In this document: in pieces, positions 30,468 to 40,816 of the stretch
Layout of the letters: each line of letters opens with the position of its first letter
Numbering within the stretch: position 1 is the first letter of the stretch
DNA from: Hafnia alvei
GTDB lineage: Bacteria; Pseudomonadota; Gammaproteobacteria; Enterobacterales; Enterobacteriaceae
Reading direction: 5' to 3'
Assembly: GCF_034424155.1 (NCBI RefSeq)
Contig: NZ_CP139992.1
Span: 2,248,012-2,312,011 of the forward strand
Length of the DNA: 64,000 nucleotides
Notes under the pieces: generated by a model
Seen by the model: the letters and a program-made list of their open reading frames with translations, nothing else
Databases searched by the model: none
Told to the model about the DNA's origin: nothing
Made by a program: the position numbers and the translations under genes

Positions 30468-33092
30468 ATGATCAAGTGGCTCAAAAGGTTATTTGCAGCG
30501 CTGATCGCCATATTTTTGGCATTAACGTTTCTCTGGTTAACGGTGGCACATTGGCTGCCGTGGGTAATAAAACAGTGGCTTCCTGCCGGAACGCGCGTTG
30601 AGTTTAGCGCTCGTCCGTATTGGTCGAACGGTGCATTGCATCTGCCGGGGCTAAGCTATCTAGCGGAGGATTGTCGTTTGGGCGATCTGTCTGCGGCACG
30701 TTTGCGCTATCAGCAAGGCCGCTGGCAAATGCTGGCAGACACGCTCGACGTGAATACCCAGTGTTTGGAAAAGCTCCCCTCATCGGATACTCCCTCTACG
30801 CCGCTTGAGCTGGATAAAATTCAGCGCTCTTTACCGCTGTTTGACGTAGCAATAAACCATCTTATCGTGAGTCCGTGGCAGGACTATGCCGGCGCCATCA
30901 GCGTGGTCAATAACGCCGATGGGCAGACAGTTCGCTACCGTAGCGATCGCCTTAGCCTTGATGCGCGTCTTGATGACAAACAAAAGCTGACGGTTAAAAA
31001 GCTTTCACTGAAAGTCCCTCAAACAGATCAACCGATTGAGCTGGACGGTGAGCTACAAATACCGCTGGATCTGGCGTCACTGCCGCGCAGTGGCAACATG
31101 CAGGCTCAGCTCAAAACGCCGTTTGTTGAACAGCCTCTATTACTGATTTCTGAATGGAAGAACAAACAGGGTAACTTGAAGATTGTTGCCAAGGGCGATA
31201 AAACGCCGTTGGCCGATTTGCCGTGGACGGTAAGCCGTCATGAAATCCACGTGAATAAAGGCCAGTGGCGTTGGCCTTATGCGCAGCAACCGTTGCAGGG
31301 CGGTATCGATCTCACCCTGACCAACTGGGATAAAAATTACCAGCAAACGCAAATTGAAGCGCGAATGAACGTGCTCACGCAGGGTAATCACGGCAAAGGT
31401 AACGTGGTCGTGAATCTTGGCCCAGGCAAACTCAGCGTGATCGATAGCAGCATGGCATTTCGCGTTACCGGTCTTGTGAATAGTCAAAATCTTTCTTTAA
31501 CGGCGTCGATCCCCGGTTTACTGACCGGCAGCGTGCTGAATCCTTTGTTGACGCTAGATAGTGGTTCACTGCTGCGGGCATGGGGGCGTTTAGACGATCA
31601 AACCACGCTGCAAGAAGCGCGTTGGCCGCTGGCAGGCATTAAGCTCAACGCGGAAGGTGTGACTGGTCGTTTGCAGGCGATCATGAAAGTCAAAGACAGC
31701 TACTGGGGTAATTTCAAATTGCACCTAGACGGTCAGGCGCAGCAATTCATGCCTGATAAAGGCCAATGGCAGTGGCAATATTGGGGTAACGGCGATTTAC
31801 CACCGTTGGCAGCGAAATGGGACGTGGGTGGTCGTGGCGAATGGCTAGGAAATACCATCCGCCTGAATCAGCTCTCGACCGGATTTAATAAAATCCACTA
31901 TGGCATGATGACGGTGGTCAAGCCGCGTTTAACCATCGGTCAGCCGATCGTTTGGGTTCGGGATGAAAAACAGCCGAAATTTACCGGTGCGTTCATGCTT
32001 GATACCCAAAAGGTGGAGCTGGAAAACGGCGGTTATCTCCCGCATGCCATTTTGAACCTTGCTGCTACCGGGACTGCACCGGATCAGTTCTTATTAAAGG
32101 GCGATCTTCACGCAGAACGCATTGGCCCTATTAAGCTAAATGGGCGCTGGGACGGGGAAAGACTGCGTGGTGAAGCCTGGTGGGCAAAACAACCCACGGC
32201 GGTATTTCAACCGCTGTTATCGCCCGATCTGAATATCACGCTGCGCGACGGTGATTTTTACGCACAGGCGGCATTCTCGGCCGCGCGAGAACAGGGCTTC
32301 GAGGCTGGCGGACACATGGTGGTGAAAAACGCCGGTATGTGGCTGAAAGACGGAGAGATGAGTGGATTAGATTTCATCATGGCCTATCGTCTGAAAAATG
32401 AGGTATGGCAGTTGGGAGCTAAACAGCCGATTAGCATGCGGATTAAACACCTGTCTAACCTGTTTGAAATGAGCAATATTTCGGCTGACCTACAGGGCTA
32501 CTATCCGTATAGCGATCGCGCTCCGTTGGTACTGTCAAACGTCGGTGTCGATATGCTGAAAGGCCATATTGGTTTTGATGCGCTGCGTCTGCCACAACCG
32601 GCGTCAACGGTCTTGAGATTGAAAGATATCGATCTTAGCGTGCTGTTTACCGCGCTAAAACCAAAACAGTTTGCGATGTCAGGTCGGGTAGACGGTGAGC
32701 TGCCGCTGTATCTGAAAGACGCACAATGGCTTATCCGCAACGGCTGGATTGATAATGCGTCTATGCTGACGCTGCGTCTCGACCCTGATATGGCTGATGC
32801 AATGGCTGCCAACAACATGGCGGCAGGCGCTGCAATCGAATGGCTGCGTTATATGGAGATCAGTCGTTCGCGAGCCGAAGTTAATTTAAGTAATTTAGGG
32901 GTACTCACCATGGCGGCGACGATCCGTGGGGTGAATCCTCAGCAAAGCGCACACCGTGAGGTCGTGCTTAACTATCATCATGAAGAAAATATTTTCGAGC
33001 TTTGGCGGAGTTTACGTTTTGGCGATAATTTACAGGAGTGGCTGGAGCAAAGCCTCTCAACCCCTGCGAGGAGTGAGCATGAGCAACCTTAA
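30468..33092 (+). CDS. ydbH: AsmA-like intermembrane lipid transport protein YdbH
   Basis: An 874-residue protein (E. coli 879) with one N-terminal membrane anchor (residues about 8-30) and a long periplasmic beta-groove of the AsmA/TamB type; the C-terminal third carries the DUF-type YdbH region. With TamB and YhdP it is one of the redundant bridges that carry phospholipid from inner to outer membrane in E. coli. It is the first gene of the ydbH-ynbE-ydbL operon, and its last 14 bases overlap ynbE, whose lipoprotein product partners with it. Confidence 0.94.
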   Translation: MIKWLKRLFAALIAIFLALTFLWLTVAHWLPWVIKQWLPAGTRVEFSARPYWSNGALHLPGLSYLAEDCRLGDLSAARLRYQQGRWQMLADTLDVNTQCLEKLPSSDTPSTPLELDKIQRSLPLFDVAINHLIVSPWQDYAGAISVVNNADGQTVRYRSDRLSLDARLDDKQKLTVKKLSLKVPQTDQPIELDGELQIPLDLASLPRSGNMQAQLKTPFVEQPLLLISEWKNKQGNLKIVAKGDKTPLADLPWTVSRHEIHVNKGQWRWPYAQQPLQGGIDLTLTNWDKNYQQTQIEARMNVLTQGNHGKGNVVVNLGPGKLSVIDSSMAFRVTGLVNSQNLSLTASIPGLLTGSVLNPLLTLDSGSLLRAWGRLDDQTTLQEARWPLAGIKLNAEGVTGRLQAIMKVKDSYWGNFKLHLDGQAQQFMPDKGQWQWQYWGNGDLPPLAAKWDVGGRGEWLGNTIRLNQLSTGFNKIHYGMMTVVKPRLTIGQPIVWVRDEKQPKFTGAFMLDTQKVELENGGYLPHAILNLAATGTAPDQFLLKGDLHAERIGPIKLNGRWDGERLRGEAWWAKQPTAVFQPLLSPDLNITLRDGDFYAQAAFSAAREQGFEAGGHMVVKNAGMWLKDGEMSGLDFIMAYRLKNEVWQLGAKQPISMRIKHLSNLFEMSNISADLQGYYPYSDRAPLVLSNVGVDMLKGHIGFDALRLPQPASTVLRLKDIDLSVLFTALKPKQFAMSGRVDGELPLYLKDAQWLIRNGWIDNASMLTLRLDPDMADAMAANNMAAGAAIEWLRYMEISRSRAEVNLSNLGVLTMAATIRGVNPQQSAHREVVLNYHHEENIFELWRSLRFGDNLQEWLEQSLSTPARSEHEQP

Positions 33093-33273
33093 GGTTTGGC
33101 TACTGGCGACGGCAGTCTGTGTATCATTGACGGGATGCATCCCCCGCATTGAGGTAGCCGCGCCAAAAGAGCCGATTACCATCAATATGAACGTCAAAAT
33201 TGAACACGAAATTCATATCAAAGTAGATAAAGACGTCGAGAATTTATTGAAAACCCAGTCGGGGCTGTTCTAA
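33079..33273 (+). CDS. ynbE: Outer membrane lipoprotein YnbE
   Basis: A 64-residue lipoprotein with lipobox SLTGC (Cys20) and a short mature region with alternating beta pattern (ITINMNVKIEHEIHIKVDKDVENLL). In E. coli YnbE extends the YdbH beta-groove at the outer membrane. The ATG at 33079 lies inside the end of ydbH (14-base overlap) with GAGG upstream, as in E. coli. Confidence 0.93.
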   Translation: MSNLKVWLLATAVCVSLTGCIPRIEVAAPKEPITINMNVKIEHEIHIKVDKDVENLLKTQSGLF

Positions 33274-33283
33274 GGAGAATCCG

Positions 33284-33610
33284 ATGAGAAAGTCGTTAAT
33301 CGCTCTGTTGGGTGCCGGTTTACTGTTTAGCAGCGCCGTTTTTGCGCTCACGCTCGATCAGGCCAAGCAGCAAGGCCGCGTGGGTGAAACCTTGAGTGGC
33401 TACATTGTGGCTATTAAACAGGACAAAGAAACACTGGCTCTGGTGCAACAAATCAATACTGGGCGTGCCGAGAAATATCAGGAAGTGGCGAACAATAACC
33501 ATATCAGCCGGGAAGATGTCGCCAAAATGGCAGGGCAGAAGCTGGTGGAACGCGCTGCCTCTGGTGAGTATGTACGCGGTATCAACGGACAGTGGCTGCG
33601 AAAGCCCTAG
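33284..33610 (+). CDS. ydbL: YdbL, periplasmic modulator of the YdbH-YnbE complex
   Basis: A 108-residue exported protein (DUF1318): signal peptide MRKSLIALLGAGLLFSSAVFA, then LTLDQAKQQGRVGETLSGYI and a C-terminal helix region ending NGQWLRKP. In E. coli YdbL tunes YnbE multimerisation on YdbH. It is the third gene of the operon, 10 bases after ynbE, with a terminator downstream. Confidence 0.93.
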   Translation: MRKSLIALLGAGLLFSSAVFALTLDQAKQQGRVGETLSGYIVAIKQDKETLALVQQINTGRAEKYQEVANNNHISREDVAKMAGQKLVERAASGEYVRGINGQWLRKP

Positions 33611-33634
33611 TTTGAGTGACAGAAATACAGCCAC

Positions 33635-33672
33635 AAAAAAACGCGCTTCTGATCAAACAGAGCGCGTTTTTT
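33635..33672 (+). terminator. ydbH-ynbE-ydbL operon terminator
   Basis: Stem AAAACGCGCT / AGCGCGTTTT with a 13-base loop and A and T tracts; it may also serve the convergent azoR. Confidence 0.8.
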
Positions 33673-33733
33673 ATTTCTTGCTTACGACGTTATCCAGACA
33701 CAGGCGTTAGAGGGTAAGCAATACAGAGAATAC

Positions 33734-34692
<959 letters not shown>

Positions 34693-37600
34693 GTGACATC
34701 CCCGCTAAGCGCCATCGCCTCGCAGCTTGATGAATTGATGCTGCGCGATAAACAGCGTCTGATGCGCCGCATACAGGGCGCCAAAAAGGTCAAAAAATCC
34801 GAAAGCCAACAGGCTATTGCCGATACCTTGGCTATCGATCTTGCTAACGCCATGCAGCGCGTTGAAGCGCGTCGCGCTGCCTGTCCTAAAATTACCTATC
34901 CCGAAAGTTTACCGGTTAGCCAGAAAAAAGATGACATCCTCGCCGCTATTCGCGACCACCAAGTGGTTATCGTGGCGGGTGAAACCGGTTCGGGGAAAAC
35001 CACCCAGCTACCGAAAATTTGTCTGGAATTAGGGCGCGGAATTAAAGGGCTGATTGGCCATACTCAGCCGCGCCGTCTGGCTGCACGCTCGGTCGGCGAT
35101 CGTATTGCCCATGAGCTAGACACGTCGCTCGGCGGTGCCGTTGGCTATAAAGTTCGTTTCAACGATCAGGTAAGTGACACCACGCTGGTTAAGCTGATGA
35201 CAGACGGTATTTTGCTGGCTGAAATTCAGCAAGACCGCATGCTGATGCAATATGACACGCTGATTATCGATGAGGCGCATGAACGCAGCCTGAATATCGA
35301 TTTCATCCTCGGCTATCTGCGTCAGCTGTTGCCTAAGCGTCCAGATCTGAAAGTGATCATTACGTCGGCGACGATCGATCCCCAGCGTTTTTCTCGTCAT
35401 TTTAATAACGCGCCGATTATTGAAGTTTCAGGCCGTACCTATCCGGTAGAAGTGCGCTATCGCCCGGTGGTTGATGATGCTGACGATGTAGACCGCGACC
35501 AGCTTCAGGCCATTTTTGATGCCGTGGATGAGCTGGGACGTGAGAGCGCCGGTGACATTCTGATCTTTATGAGTGGTGAACGTGAAATTCGCGATACGGC
35601 CGATGCGCTGACTAAGCTAAACCTGCCGCATACCGAGATTTTACCGCTCTATGCGCGTTTATCGGCCAGTGAACAAAACCGCGTTTTCCAAAGCCATCAC
35701 GGGCGCCGCATCGTGCTGGCCACCAACGTGGCGGAAACGTCGCTAACCGTACCGGGGATAAAATATGTTATCGATCCGGGAACGGCGCGTATTAGTCGAT
35801 ACAGTTTTAGAACCAAGGTACAGCGCTTGCCGATTGAGCCTATTTCTCAAGCCTCGGCGAATCAGCGTAAAGGCCGCTGTGGACGTGTTTCTGAAGGTAT
35901 CTGTATTCGGCTATACAGCGAACAAGATTTCCTTTCACGGCCAGAATTTACCGACCCAGAGATCCTTCGTACCAACTTAGCCTCGGTCATTTTACAAATG
36001 ACGTCGCTGGGACTCGGCGATATCGCCGCTTTCCCATTTGTGGAAGCGCCGGATAAACGCAATATTCTTGACGGTGTTCGTCTGCTGGAAGAGCTTGGTG
36101 CGGTAACCACTTCGGAGCAGGGGCATCAGCAGCTGACGCCAATGGGCCGTCAGTTGGCTCAACTGCCAATCGATCCCCGCTTGGCGCGTATGGTGCTGGA
36201 GTCACAGAAACATGGCGCGGTACGAGAAGTGATGATTATCACCGCGGGGCTGTCGATTCAAGATCCGCGTGAGCGCCCGAGTGAGAAGAAGCAGGCCTCG
36301 GATGAAAAACATCGTCGTTTTGCCGACAAAGAGAGTGATTTTCTATCGCTGGTGAACCTGTGGGATCACCTAAAAGAGCAACAAAAAGAGCTCTCGGCCA
36401 ACCAATTCCGTCGCCAGTGCAAAACCGACTACCTGAATTATCTGCGGGTGCGTGAATGGCAGGATATTTACACCCAACTTCGGCAGGTGGTTAAAGAGCT
36501 ACGTATACCGATTAACTCGGTACCGGGTGATTTTCGCGGTATTCACTGCTCGTTGCTTAGCGGTCTGCTCTCGCATATTGGGCAAAAAGATGCAGATAAG
36601 CAGGAATTCACCGGCGCGCGTAATGCCCGCTTTGCGATTTTCCCCGGTTCGGCATTATTCAAGAAACCGCCAAAATGGACCATGGTGGCGGAGTTAGTGG
36701 AAACCTCCCGTTTGTGGGGGCGAATTGCTGCACGTATCGATCCTGAATGGATCGAACCGCTCGCACAGCATCTGATTAAGAAAAGCTATAGCGAGCCGCA
36801 TTGGGAGAAAGCCCAAGGTGCGGTGATGGCGACAGAAAAAGTCACGCTTTACGGGCTGCCGATTGTAGCTGCGCGTAAGGTGAACTATGGCAGCATCGAT
36901 CCGCAGGTCAGTCGTGAGCTGTTCATTCGTCATGCGCTGGTGGAAGGTGATTGGCAAACGCGTCATGCCTTTTTCCGTGCGAATCAGCGCCTGCGTTCAG
37001 AGGTGGAAGAGCTTGAACATAAATCGCGTCGCCGCGATATTTTGGTCGATGACGAAACGTTGTTTAGTTTCTACGATCAGCGCATTGGTCATGATGTAGT
37101 TTCTGCTCGTCATTTCGATAGCTGGTGGAAAAAAGCCAGCCGCGAAGAGCCTGAGCTGCTCAATTTTGAAAAATCGATGCTGATTAAAGACGGTGCGCAA
37201 GGCGTTAGCGCACTCGATTACCCTAATTTCTGGCATCAAGGTTCATTCAAACTGCGTCTTTCCTACCAGTTTGAGCCGGGCACTGACGCCGATGGGGTGA
37301 CGGTACATATTCCATTGGCGATCTTAAACCAGATTGAAGAGTCAGGCTTTGATTGGCAAATTCCGGGTATTCGCCGTGAGTTGGTGATTGCGCTCATTAA
37401 GTCATTACCCAAACCGATTCGACGCAATTTCGTGCCAGCGCCGAACTATGCCGAGGCTTTCTTAGCAAGGGCGACACCGCTTGAAATGCCGTTACTCGAG
37501 TCGATGGAGCGAGAACTGCGTCGCATGACCGGTGTGACAGTGTCACGTGAAGAGTGGCAACTCGATCAGGTTCCCGATCATCTGCGTATGACGTTCCGCG

Positions 37601-38580
37601 TTATTGACGACAAGAAGAAAACGTTGGCGGAAGGCAAGTCGCTGGAGGCGTTGAAAACCGAGCTCAAAGGACAGGTACAGCAGACGCTATCGGAAGTTGC
37701 AGATGATGGCCTTGAGCAACAAGGTTTGCACGTATGGAGTTTTGGCTCGCTTCCGCAAAGCTACGAGCAAAAGCGTGGCGGCTACTCGATGAAGGCGTTC
37801 CCCGCGTTGGTGGATGAAAAAGACAGCGTCGCTATTCGTCTCTTTGAAACTGAACAGGAGCAGCAGCAGGCCATGTGGCAGGGTTCGCGCCGCTTATTAC
37901 TGCTGAACATTCCATCTCCGATCAAATATTTACATGAAAAATTGCCGAACAAAGCCAAGTTAGGCCTGTATTTTAACCCTTACGGCAAAGTGTTGGATTT
38001 GATTGATGACTGTATCGCCTGTGGAATTGACTCGTTGATTGCCAAGCATGGCGGACCTGCATGGAGTGAAGTAGGGTTTACCCAACTTCATGAACAGGTG
38101 CGTGCGGAACTCAACGATGAAGTGGTTTCTATTGCGCGACAGGTCGAGCAAATCTTGACGACGGCAAACGGCATTAATAAGCGCCTAAAAGGGCGCGTTG
38201 ACATATCGCTGGCGTTAGCGCTGTCTGATATTAAAAGTCAGGTCGGCAATCTTATCTATCGTGGTTTTGTTACGGCAACGGGGGCAGCGCGTTTACCGGA
38301 TGTAGAACGCTACCTGCATGCGATTGAACGACGCTTAGAGAAACTGGCGATTGACCCACATCGGGATCGTGCGCAAATGTTGAAAGTGGAACAGGTGCAG
38401 CAGGCATGGCAGCAGATGCTTAACAAGCTACCGCCGCCGCGCGCCAACGAGCCTGAAGTGAAAGAGATCCGCTGGATGATTGAAGAACTGCGAGTGAGCT
38501 ATTTTGCGCAGCAATTGGGTACACCGTACCCAATTTCAGAAAAGCGCATTATGCAGGCTATCGATCAGATTCTGGCTTAG
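34693..38580 (+). CDS. hrpA: ATP-dependent RNA helicase HrpA
   Basis: A 1295-residue DEAH-box helicase (E. coli 1300). Walker A GETGSGKT is at residues 97-104 and DEAH at 193-196, followed by SAT, the motif VI region [12 protein letters not shown], the OB-fold/HA2 part and the long DUF3418 C-terminal half ending [16 protein letters not shown]. In E. coli HrpA acts in fimbrial mRNA processing and rescues stalled ribosomes. GTG at 34693 is the start, with AAGGAA eight bases upstream; the frame is open 53 codons further, but that stretch lacks family similarity. The gene contains a matS site at 37534. Its 3' end overlaps the convergent ydgD by 23 bases. Confidence 0.96.
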   Translation: MTSPLSAIASQLDELMLRDKQRLMRRIQGAKKVKKSESQQAIADTLAIDLANAMQRVEARRAACPKITYPESLPVSQKKDDILAAIRDHQVVIVAGETGSGKTTQLPKICLELGRGIKGLIGHTQPRRLAARSVGDRIAHELDTSLGGAVGYKVRFNDQVSDTTLVKLMTDGILLAEIQQDRMLMQYDTLIIDEAHERSLNIDFILGYLRQLLPKRPDLKVIITSATIDPQRFSRHFNNAPIIEVSGRTYPVEVRYRPVVDDADDVDRDQLQAIFDAVDELGRESAGDILIFMSGEREIRDTADALTKLNLPHTEILPLYARLSASEQNRVFQSHHGRRIVLATNVAETSLTVPGIKYVIDPGTARISRYSFRTKVQRLPIEPISQASANQRKGRCGRVSEGICIRLYSEQDFLSRPEFTDPEILRTNLASVILQMTSLGLGDIAAFPFVEAPDKRNILDGVRLLEELGAVTTSEQGHQQLTPMGRQLAQLPIDPRLARMVLESQKHGAVREVMIITAGLSIQDPRERPSEKKQASDEKHRRFADKESDFLSLVNLWDHLKEQQKELSANQFRRQCKTDYLNYLRVREWQDIYTQLRQVVKELRIPINSVPGDFRGIHCSLLSGLLSHIGQKDADKQEFTGARNARFAIFPGSALFKKPPKWTMVAELVETSRLWGRIAARIDPEWIEPLAQHLIKKSYSEPHWEKAQGAVMATEKVTLYGLPIVAARKVNYGSIDPQVSRELFIRHALVEGDWQTRHAFFRANQRLRSEVEELEHKSRRRDILVDDETLFSFYDQRIGHDVVSARHFDSWWKKASREEPELLNFEKSMLIKDGAQGVSALDYPNFWHQGSFKLRLSYQFEPGTDADGVTVHIPLAILNQIEESGFDWQIPGIRRELVIALIKSLPKPIRRNFVPAPNYAEAFLARATPLEMPLLESMERELRRMTGVTVSREEWQLDQVPDHLRMTFRVIDDKKKTLAEGKSLEALKTELKGQVQQTLSEVADDGLEQQGLHVWSFGSLPQSYEQKRGGYSMKAFPALVDEKDSVAIRLFETEQEQQQAMWQGSRRLLLLNIPSPIKYLHEKLPNKAKLGLYFNPYGKVLDLIDDCIACGIDSLIAKHGGPAWSEVGFTQLHEQVRAELNDEVVSIARQVEQILTTANGINKRLKGRVDISLALALSDIKSQVGNLIYRGFVTATGAARLPDVERYLHAIERRLEKLAIDPHRDRAQMLKVEQVQQAWQQMLNKLPPPRANEPEVKEIRWMIEELRVSYFAQQLGTPYPISEKRIMQAIDQILA
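37534..37546. other. matS site (MatP binding) within hrpA
   Basis: GTGACAGTGTCAC matches the matS consensus GTGACRNYGTCAC exactly. MatP organises the terminus macrodomain. Confidence 0.85.
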
Positions 38581-39406
38581 CATTTTGTTGCATCAGGCGT
38601 TTAAGGCCGTCACTGAACGCGGTGACGGCCACCGCGCGATTATCGGCCAAATCACGATTCTCAGCGGCCGGTGCCGAACTTTGAATGGCTATCAGCCGCC
38701 AACCTGCATCCGTTGCCATCAGCAGCGGAGAACCGCTATCACCAGGTAATGTATCGCACTGATGGCTCAACACGCCGGTTTGAGCCCATCCTGTCACCAA
38801 ACAGTTTTGATGGCTATATAAATCATCCAGATGATCCTGAGGGTATCCGGCCTGCGTCACGAGGCGTTTATCGGCCTTTAATGCTGCCGTCAGCTGCTTA
38901 CTTGTACCTTGCCACAGCGGCAGTGGTTCAATCGCGGGCAACCGGTCACTTACGATTTCAACTAAACCATAATCTTGCTGGGCTGCGGAAGAGGGAACAA
39001 TCCAACCCTCGCCGTCGGCTTTGAGCCGCTTGCCTAACTTAGGATCGACCAGCGTGCGCAGTTGGGTAATTTCGTAGCGCCATTTTTGATTATGAGAGGA
39101 AAAACGTAGCGCGATTGCAGGATCAACTTTTCCCGGCGGCGCTAATAAACAATGTCCCGCCGTTAGAACTAAGCGTGATGTAATTAGCGTGGCGGTGCAT
39201 AAATTCCCGCTCTCGGTTTCGATTTGCCCAATAGCATCCCACGGAGCTTGGGTCACATTGGTAATTTTGACGCGGTCATCTTTGCCATAGAAAAGTTGAA
39301 TTTGCTGCGCGGGGGTCAGAACTTCATCATCAGCGACGGCAGGTTGGGTGGTAATGGCACAATATAAAACCGGAGCGCATAACGTAACGGTACGTAGTAA
39401 TCGCAT
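38558..39406 (-). CDS. ydgD: Exported trypsin-like serine protease YdgD
   Basis: A 282-residue S1-family protease homologous to E. coli YdgD (273). A signal peptide covers about the first 25 residues ([19 protein letters not shown]). The catalytic triad is visible: His85 in LTAGHC, Asp145 in QQDYGLVE and Ser224 in GDSGSP. It is probably periplasmic; substrates are unknown. The ATG at 39404-39406 has AGGT eight bases upstream; an earlier in-frame ATG at 39430 is less likely. It follows the ydgU microprotein gene on the same strand, as in E. coli, and overlaps the end of hrpA by 23 bases. Confidence 0.88.
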   Translation of the reverse strand: MRLLRTVTLCAPVLYCAITTQPAVADDEVLTPAQQIQLFYGKDDRVKITNVTQAPWDAIGQIETESGNLCTATLITSRLVLTAGHCLLAPPGKVDPAIALRFSSHNQKWRYEITQLRTLVDPKLGKRLKADGEGWIVPSSAAQQDYGLVEIVSDRLPAIEPLPLWQGTSKQLTAALKADKRLVTQAGYPQDHLDDLYSHQNCLVTGWAQTGVLSHQCDTLPGDSGSPLLMATDAGWRLIAIQSSAPAAENRDLADNRAVAVTAFSDGLKRLMQQNAKPESDR

Positions 39407-39522
39407 AGAGCGGAACCTAATTGCAGTCATCCATTTACTCTGTAGTTTAACCAAATGATTGATTACGGCGAGAAATATTTGCGTAACAGAAGTGAAATTC
39501 AGTTTTTTTCATGCACGCCCGT

Positions 39523-39603
39523 CTACAAATAGAAGCATGCCGTGATGATTCCGCACAGAATCAGGGATATCAGAAGAAGTTCAAAACCATAGCGTCGAAA
39601 CAT
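39523..39603 (-). CDS. ydgU: YdgU-like 26-residue membrane microprotein
   Basis: A 26-residue peptide, MFRRYGFELLLISLILCGIITACFYL, split here as MFRRYGFELLLIS plus a hydrophobic helix LILCGIITACFYL. It closely resembles my recollection of E. coli YdgU (begins MGRRYRFEIILI, ends FYLS), a small inner membrane protein encoded next to ydgD. GGAG lies seven bases upstream of the ATG at 39601-39603. The gene is 116 bases before ydgD on the same strand, matching the E. coli arrangement, but the acid-shock gene asr that precedes ydgU in E. coli is not present here. Confidence 0.75.
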   Translation of the reverse strand: MFRRYGFELLLISLILCGIITACFYL

Positions 39604-39769
39604 ATGCCATCTCCGAACCCTTCGTGGCCGCTGAACCCTATGTTCTTAACGGTGTGTGCGGCTGAATTATTCTCAAATTCAATAGATGATTAATCTTAGT
39701 GGATAGCGTTTATAACGGCTGTGAGTGATTGGTTTCGGCATGTAACGCTTTGTACTCTGGATGAAAATA

Positions 39770-39791
39770 ATTCAATAGTGCGCTATTGAAT
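39770..39791. promoter_or_regulatory. 22-bp inverted repeat upstream of the methyltransferase gene
   Basis: Perfect nine-base arms ATTCAATAG / CTATTGAAT around TGCG, 64 bases before the methyltransferase start. It is a likely operator; the factor is unknown. Confidence 0.5.
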
Positions 39792-39855
39792 CACCCTAGA
39801 TGCCTGACTATAGTGGAAAAAATGCCTAATTAACCCGTGAACAGCAGGAGAGTGC

Positions 39856-40626
39856 ATGAGCCGTCAGCAGAGTCATCATAATGCCGTCGATCGTCAATTT
39901 GCCGATCAGGCTAACGCTTATCTCAGCAGTGCCGTACATGCGCAGGGCAACGATTTAAAACGCCTTGCGCATCTGCTCAGCGGAGAAGACTTTGCGAGCG
40001 TACTCGATCTTGGCTGCGGAGCCGGTCATGCAAGTTTTGCCGTAGCGGCACAAGTTAACGACGTTGTAGCTTATGATCTCTCCGAAAAAATGCTCGCGGT
40101 GGTAAAACAGGCGGCAAGTGATAAAGGACTGACTAATCTGAGTACCGCGCAGGGCGTTGCTGAATCACTACCGTTCGAGAATGAATCCTTTGATGTGGTT
40201 ATCAGCCGTTATTCGGCGCATCACTGGTACGATGTTGGTAAGGCATTACGCGAGGTTAAGCGCGTGCTTAAACCTGGGGGAAGGGCGATCTTTATGGACG
40301 TTGTGTCGCCTGGTCACTCTGTTTTAGATGTACATCTGCAAACGGTGGAAATTCTGCGCGATACATCGCACGTGCGAGATTATGCGCCTGGCGAATGGTT
40401 AACGTTTTTCACCGAGGCGGGGCTACAAATCCAAACCGTCACGTCAGACCGTCTACACCTTGAGTTTGCTAGTTGGATTAGCCGCATGCGTACGCCAGAA
40501 CCGCTGGTTACCGCGATTAGAATGATACAAGAAAGTGCTTCGGAAGAGGTTAAACAACATTTTGAAGTTCAGGCTGATGGCTCATTTACCAGTGATATCA
40601 TGATGTTTGAAGTCGTTAAGGCTTGA
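39856..40626 (+). CDS. Class I SAM-dependent methyltransferase (YafE/UbiE-like)
   Basis: A 256-residue cytoplasmic methyltransferase. Motif I is VLDLGCGAGHASFAVA; the acidic residue ending strand 2 is in VVAYDLSEKML, and the post-motif VISRYSAHHWYDVGKALREVKRVLKPGG is typical of the UbiE/YafE group. It transfers methyl from S-adenosylmethionine; the acceptor is unknown. AGGAG lies six bases before the ATG. It is a single gene with a perfect inverted repeat in its promoter and a terminator hairpin behind it, so individually regulated. Confidence 0.85.
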   Translation: MSRQQSHHNAVDRQFADQANAYLSSAVHAQGNDLKRLAHLLSGEDFASVLDLGCGAGHASFAVAAQVNDVVAYDLSEKMLAVVKQAASDKGLTNLSTAQGVAESLPFENESFDVVISRYSAHHWYDVGKALREVKRVLKPGGRAIFMDVVSPGHSVLDVHLQTVEILRDTSHVRDYAPGEWLTFFTEAGLQIQTVTSDRLHLEFASWISRMRTPEPLVTAIRMIQESASEEVKQHFEVQADGSFTSDIMMFEVVKA

Positions 40627-40632
40627 AAATAG

Positions 40633-40651
40633 GCCGGAGCAAGTCTCCGGC
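40633..40651 (+). terminator. Methyltransferase gene terminator
   Basis: Stem GCCGGAG / CTCCGGC with a five-base loop followed by TTAATTAT, six bases after the stop. Confidence 0.6.
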
Positions 40652-40664
40652 TTAATTATACATC

Positions 40665-40687
40665 AATTTAGTTACAACATACATTGT
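40665..40687 (-). other. TerB-like replication fork arrest site
   Basis: The minus strand contains GTATGTTGTAACTAAA, identical to the 16-base core of E. coli TerB, including the G-C pair at position 6 that locks Tus. By the E. coli rule, forks moving right to left in this window are blocked and forks moving left to right pass. The orientation relative to rstA-rstB is the same as for E. coli TerB. No tus gene is in the window, although in E. coli tus lies beside rstB next to TerB. Confidence 0.85.
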
Positions 40688-40771
40688 AAGTCCTGTTAAT
40701 ACTCTCATGAAACCTCAGTGCAGCAATTAAATTTAGTGGAATATGAACGTACGCACGCCTAGCAAAACAAT

Positions 40772-40810
40772 AGGCCCCTCATAAACAACGGATTCTGTTC
40801 TGAGAGGCCT
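40772..40810 (-). terminator. Probable carboxypeptidase gene terminator
   Basis: Arms AGGCCTCTCA / TGAGGGGCCT (one mismatch) with a long loop; on the minus strand ATTGTTTTGC follows. Confidence 0.5.
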
Positions 40811-40816
40811 TAGTGG

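Noticed and set aside
39511-39693. 60-codon plus-strand frame over the ydgU region
   Set aside because: The opposite strand holds the better-supported ydgU frame with ribosome binding site and conserved place.
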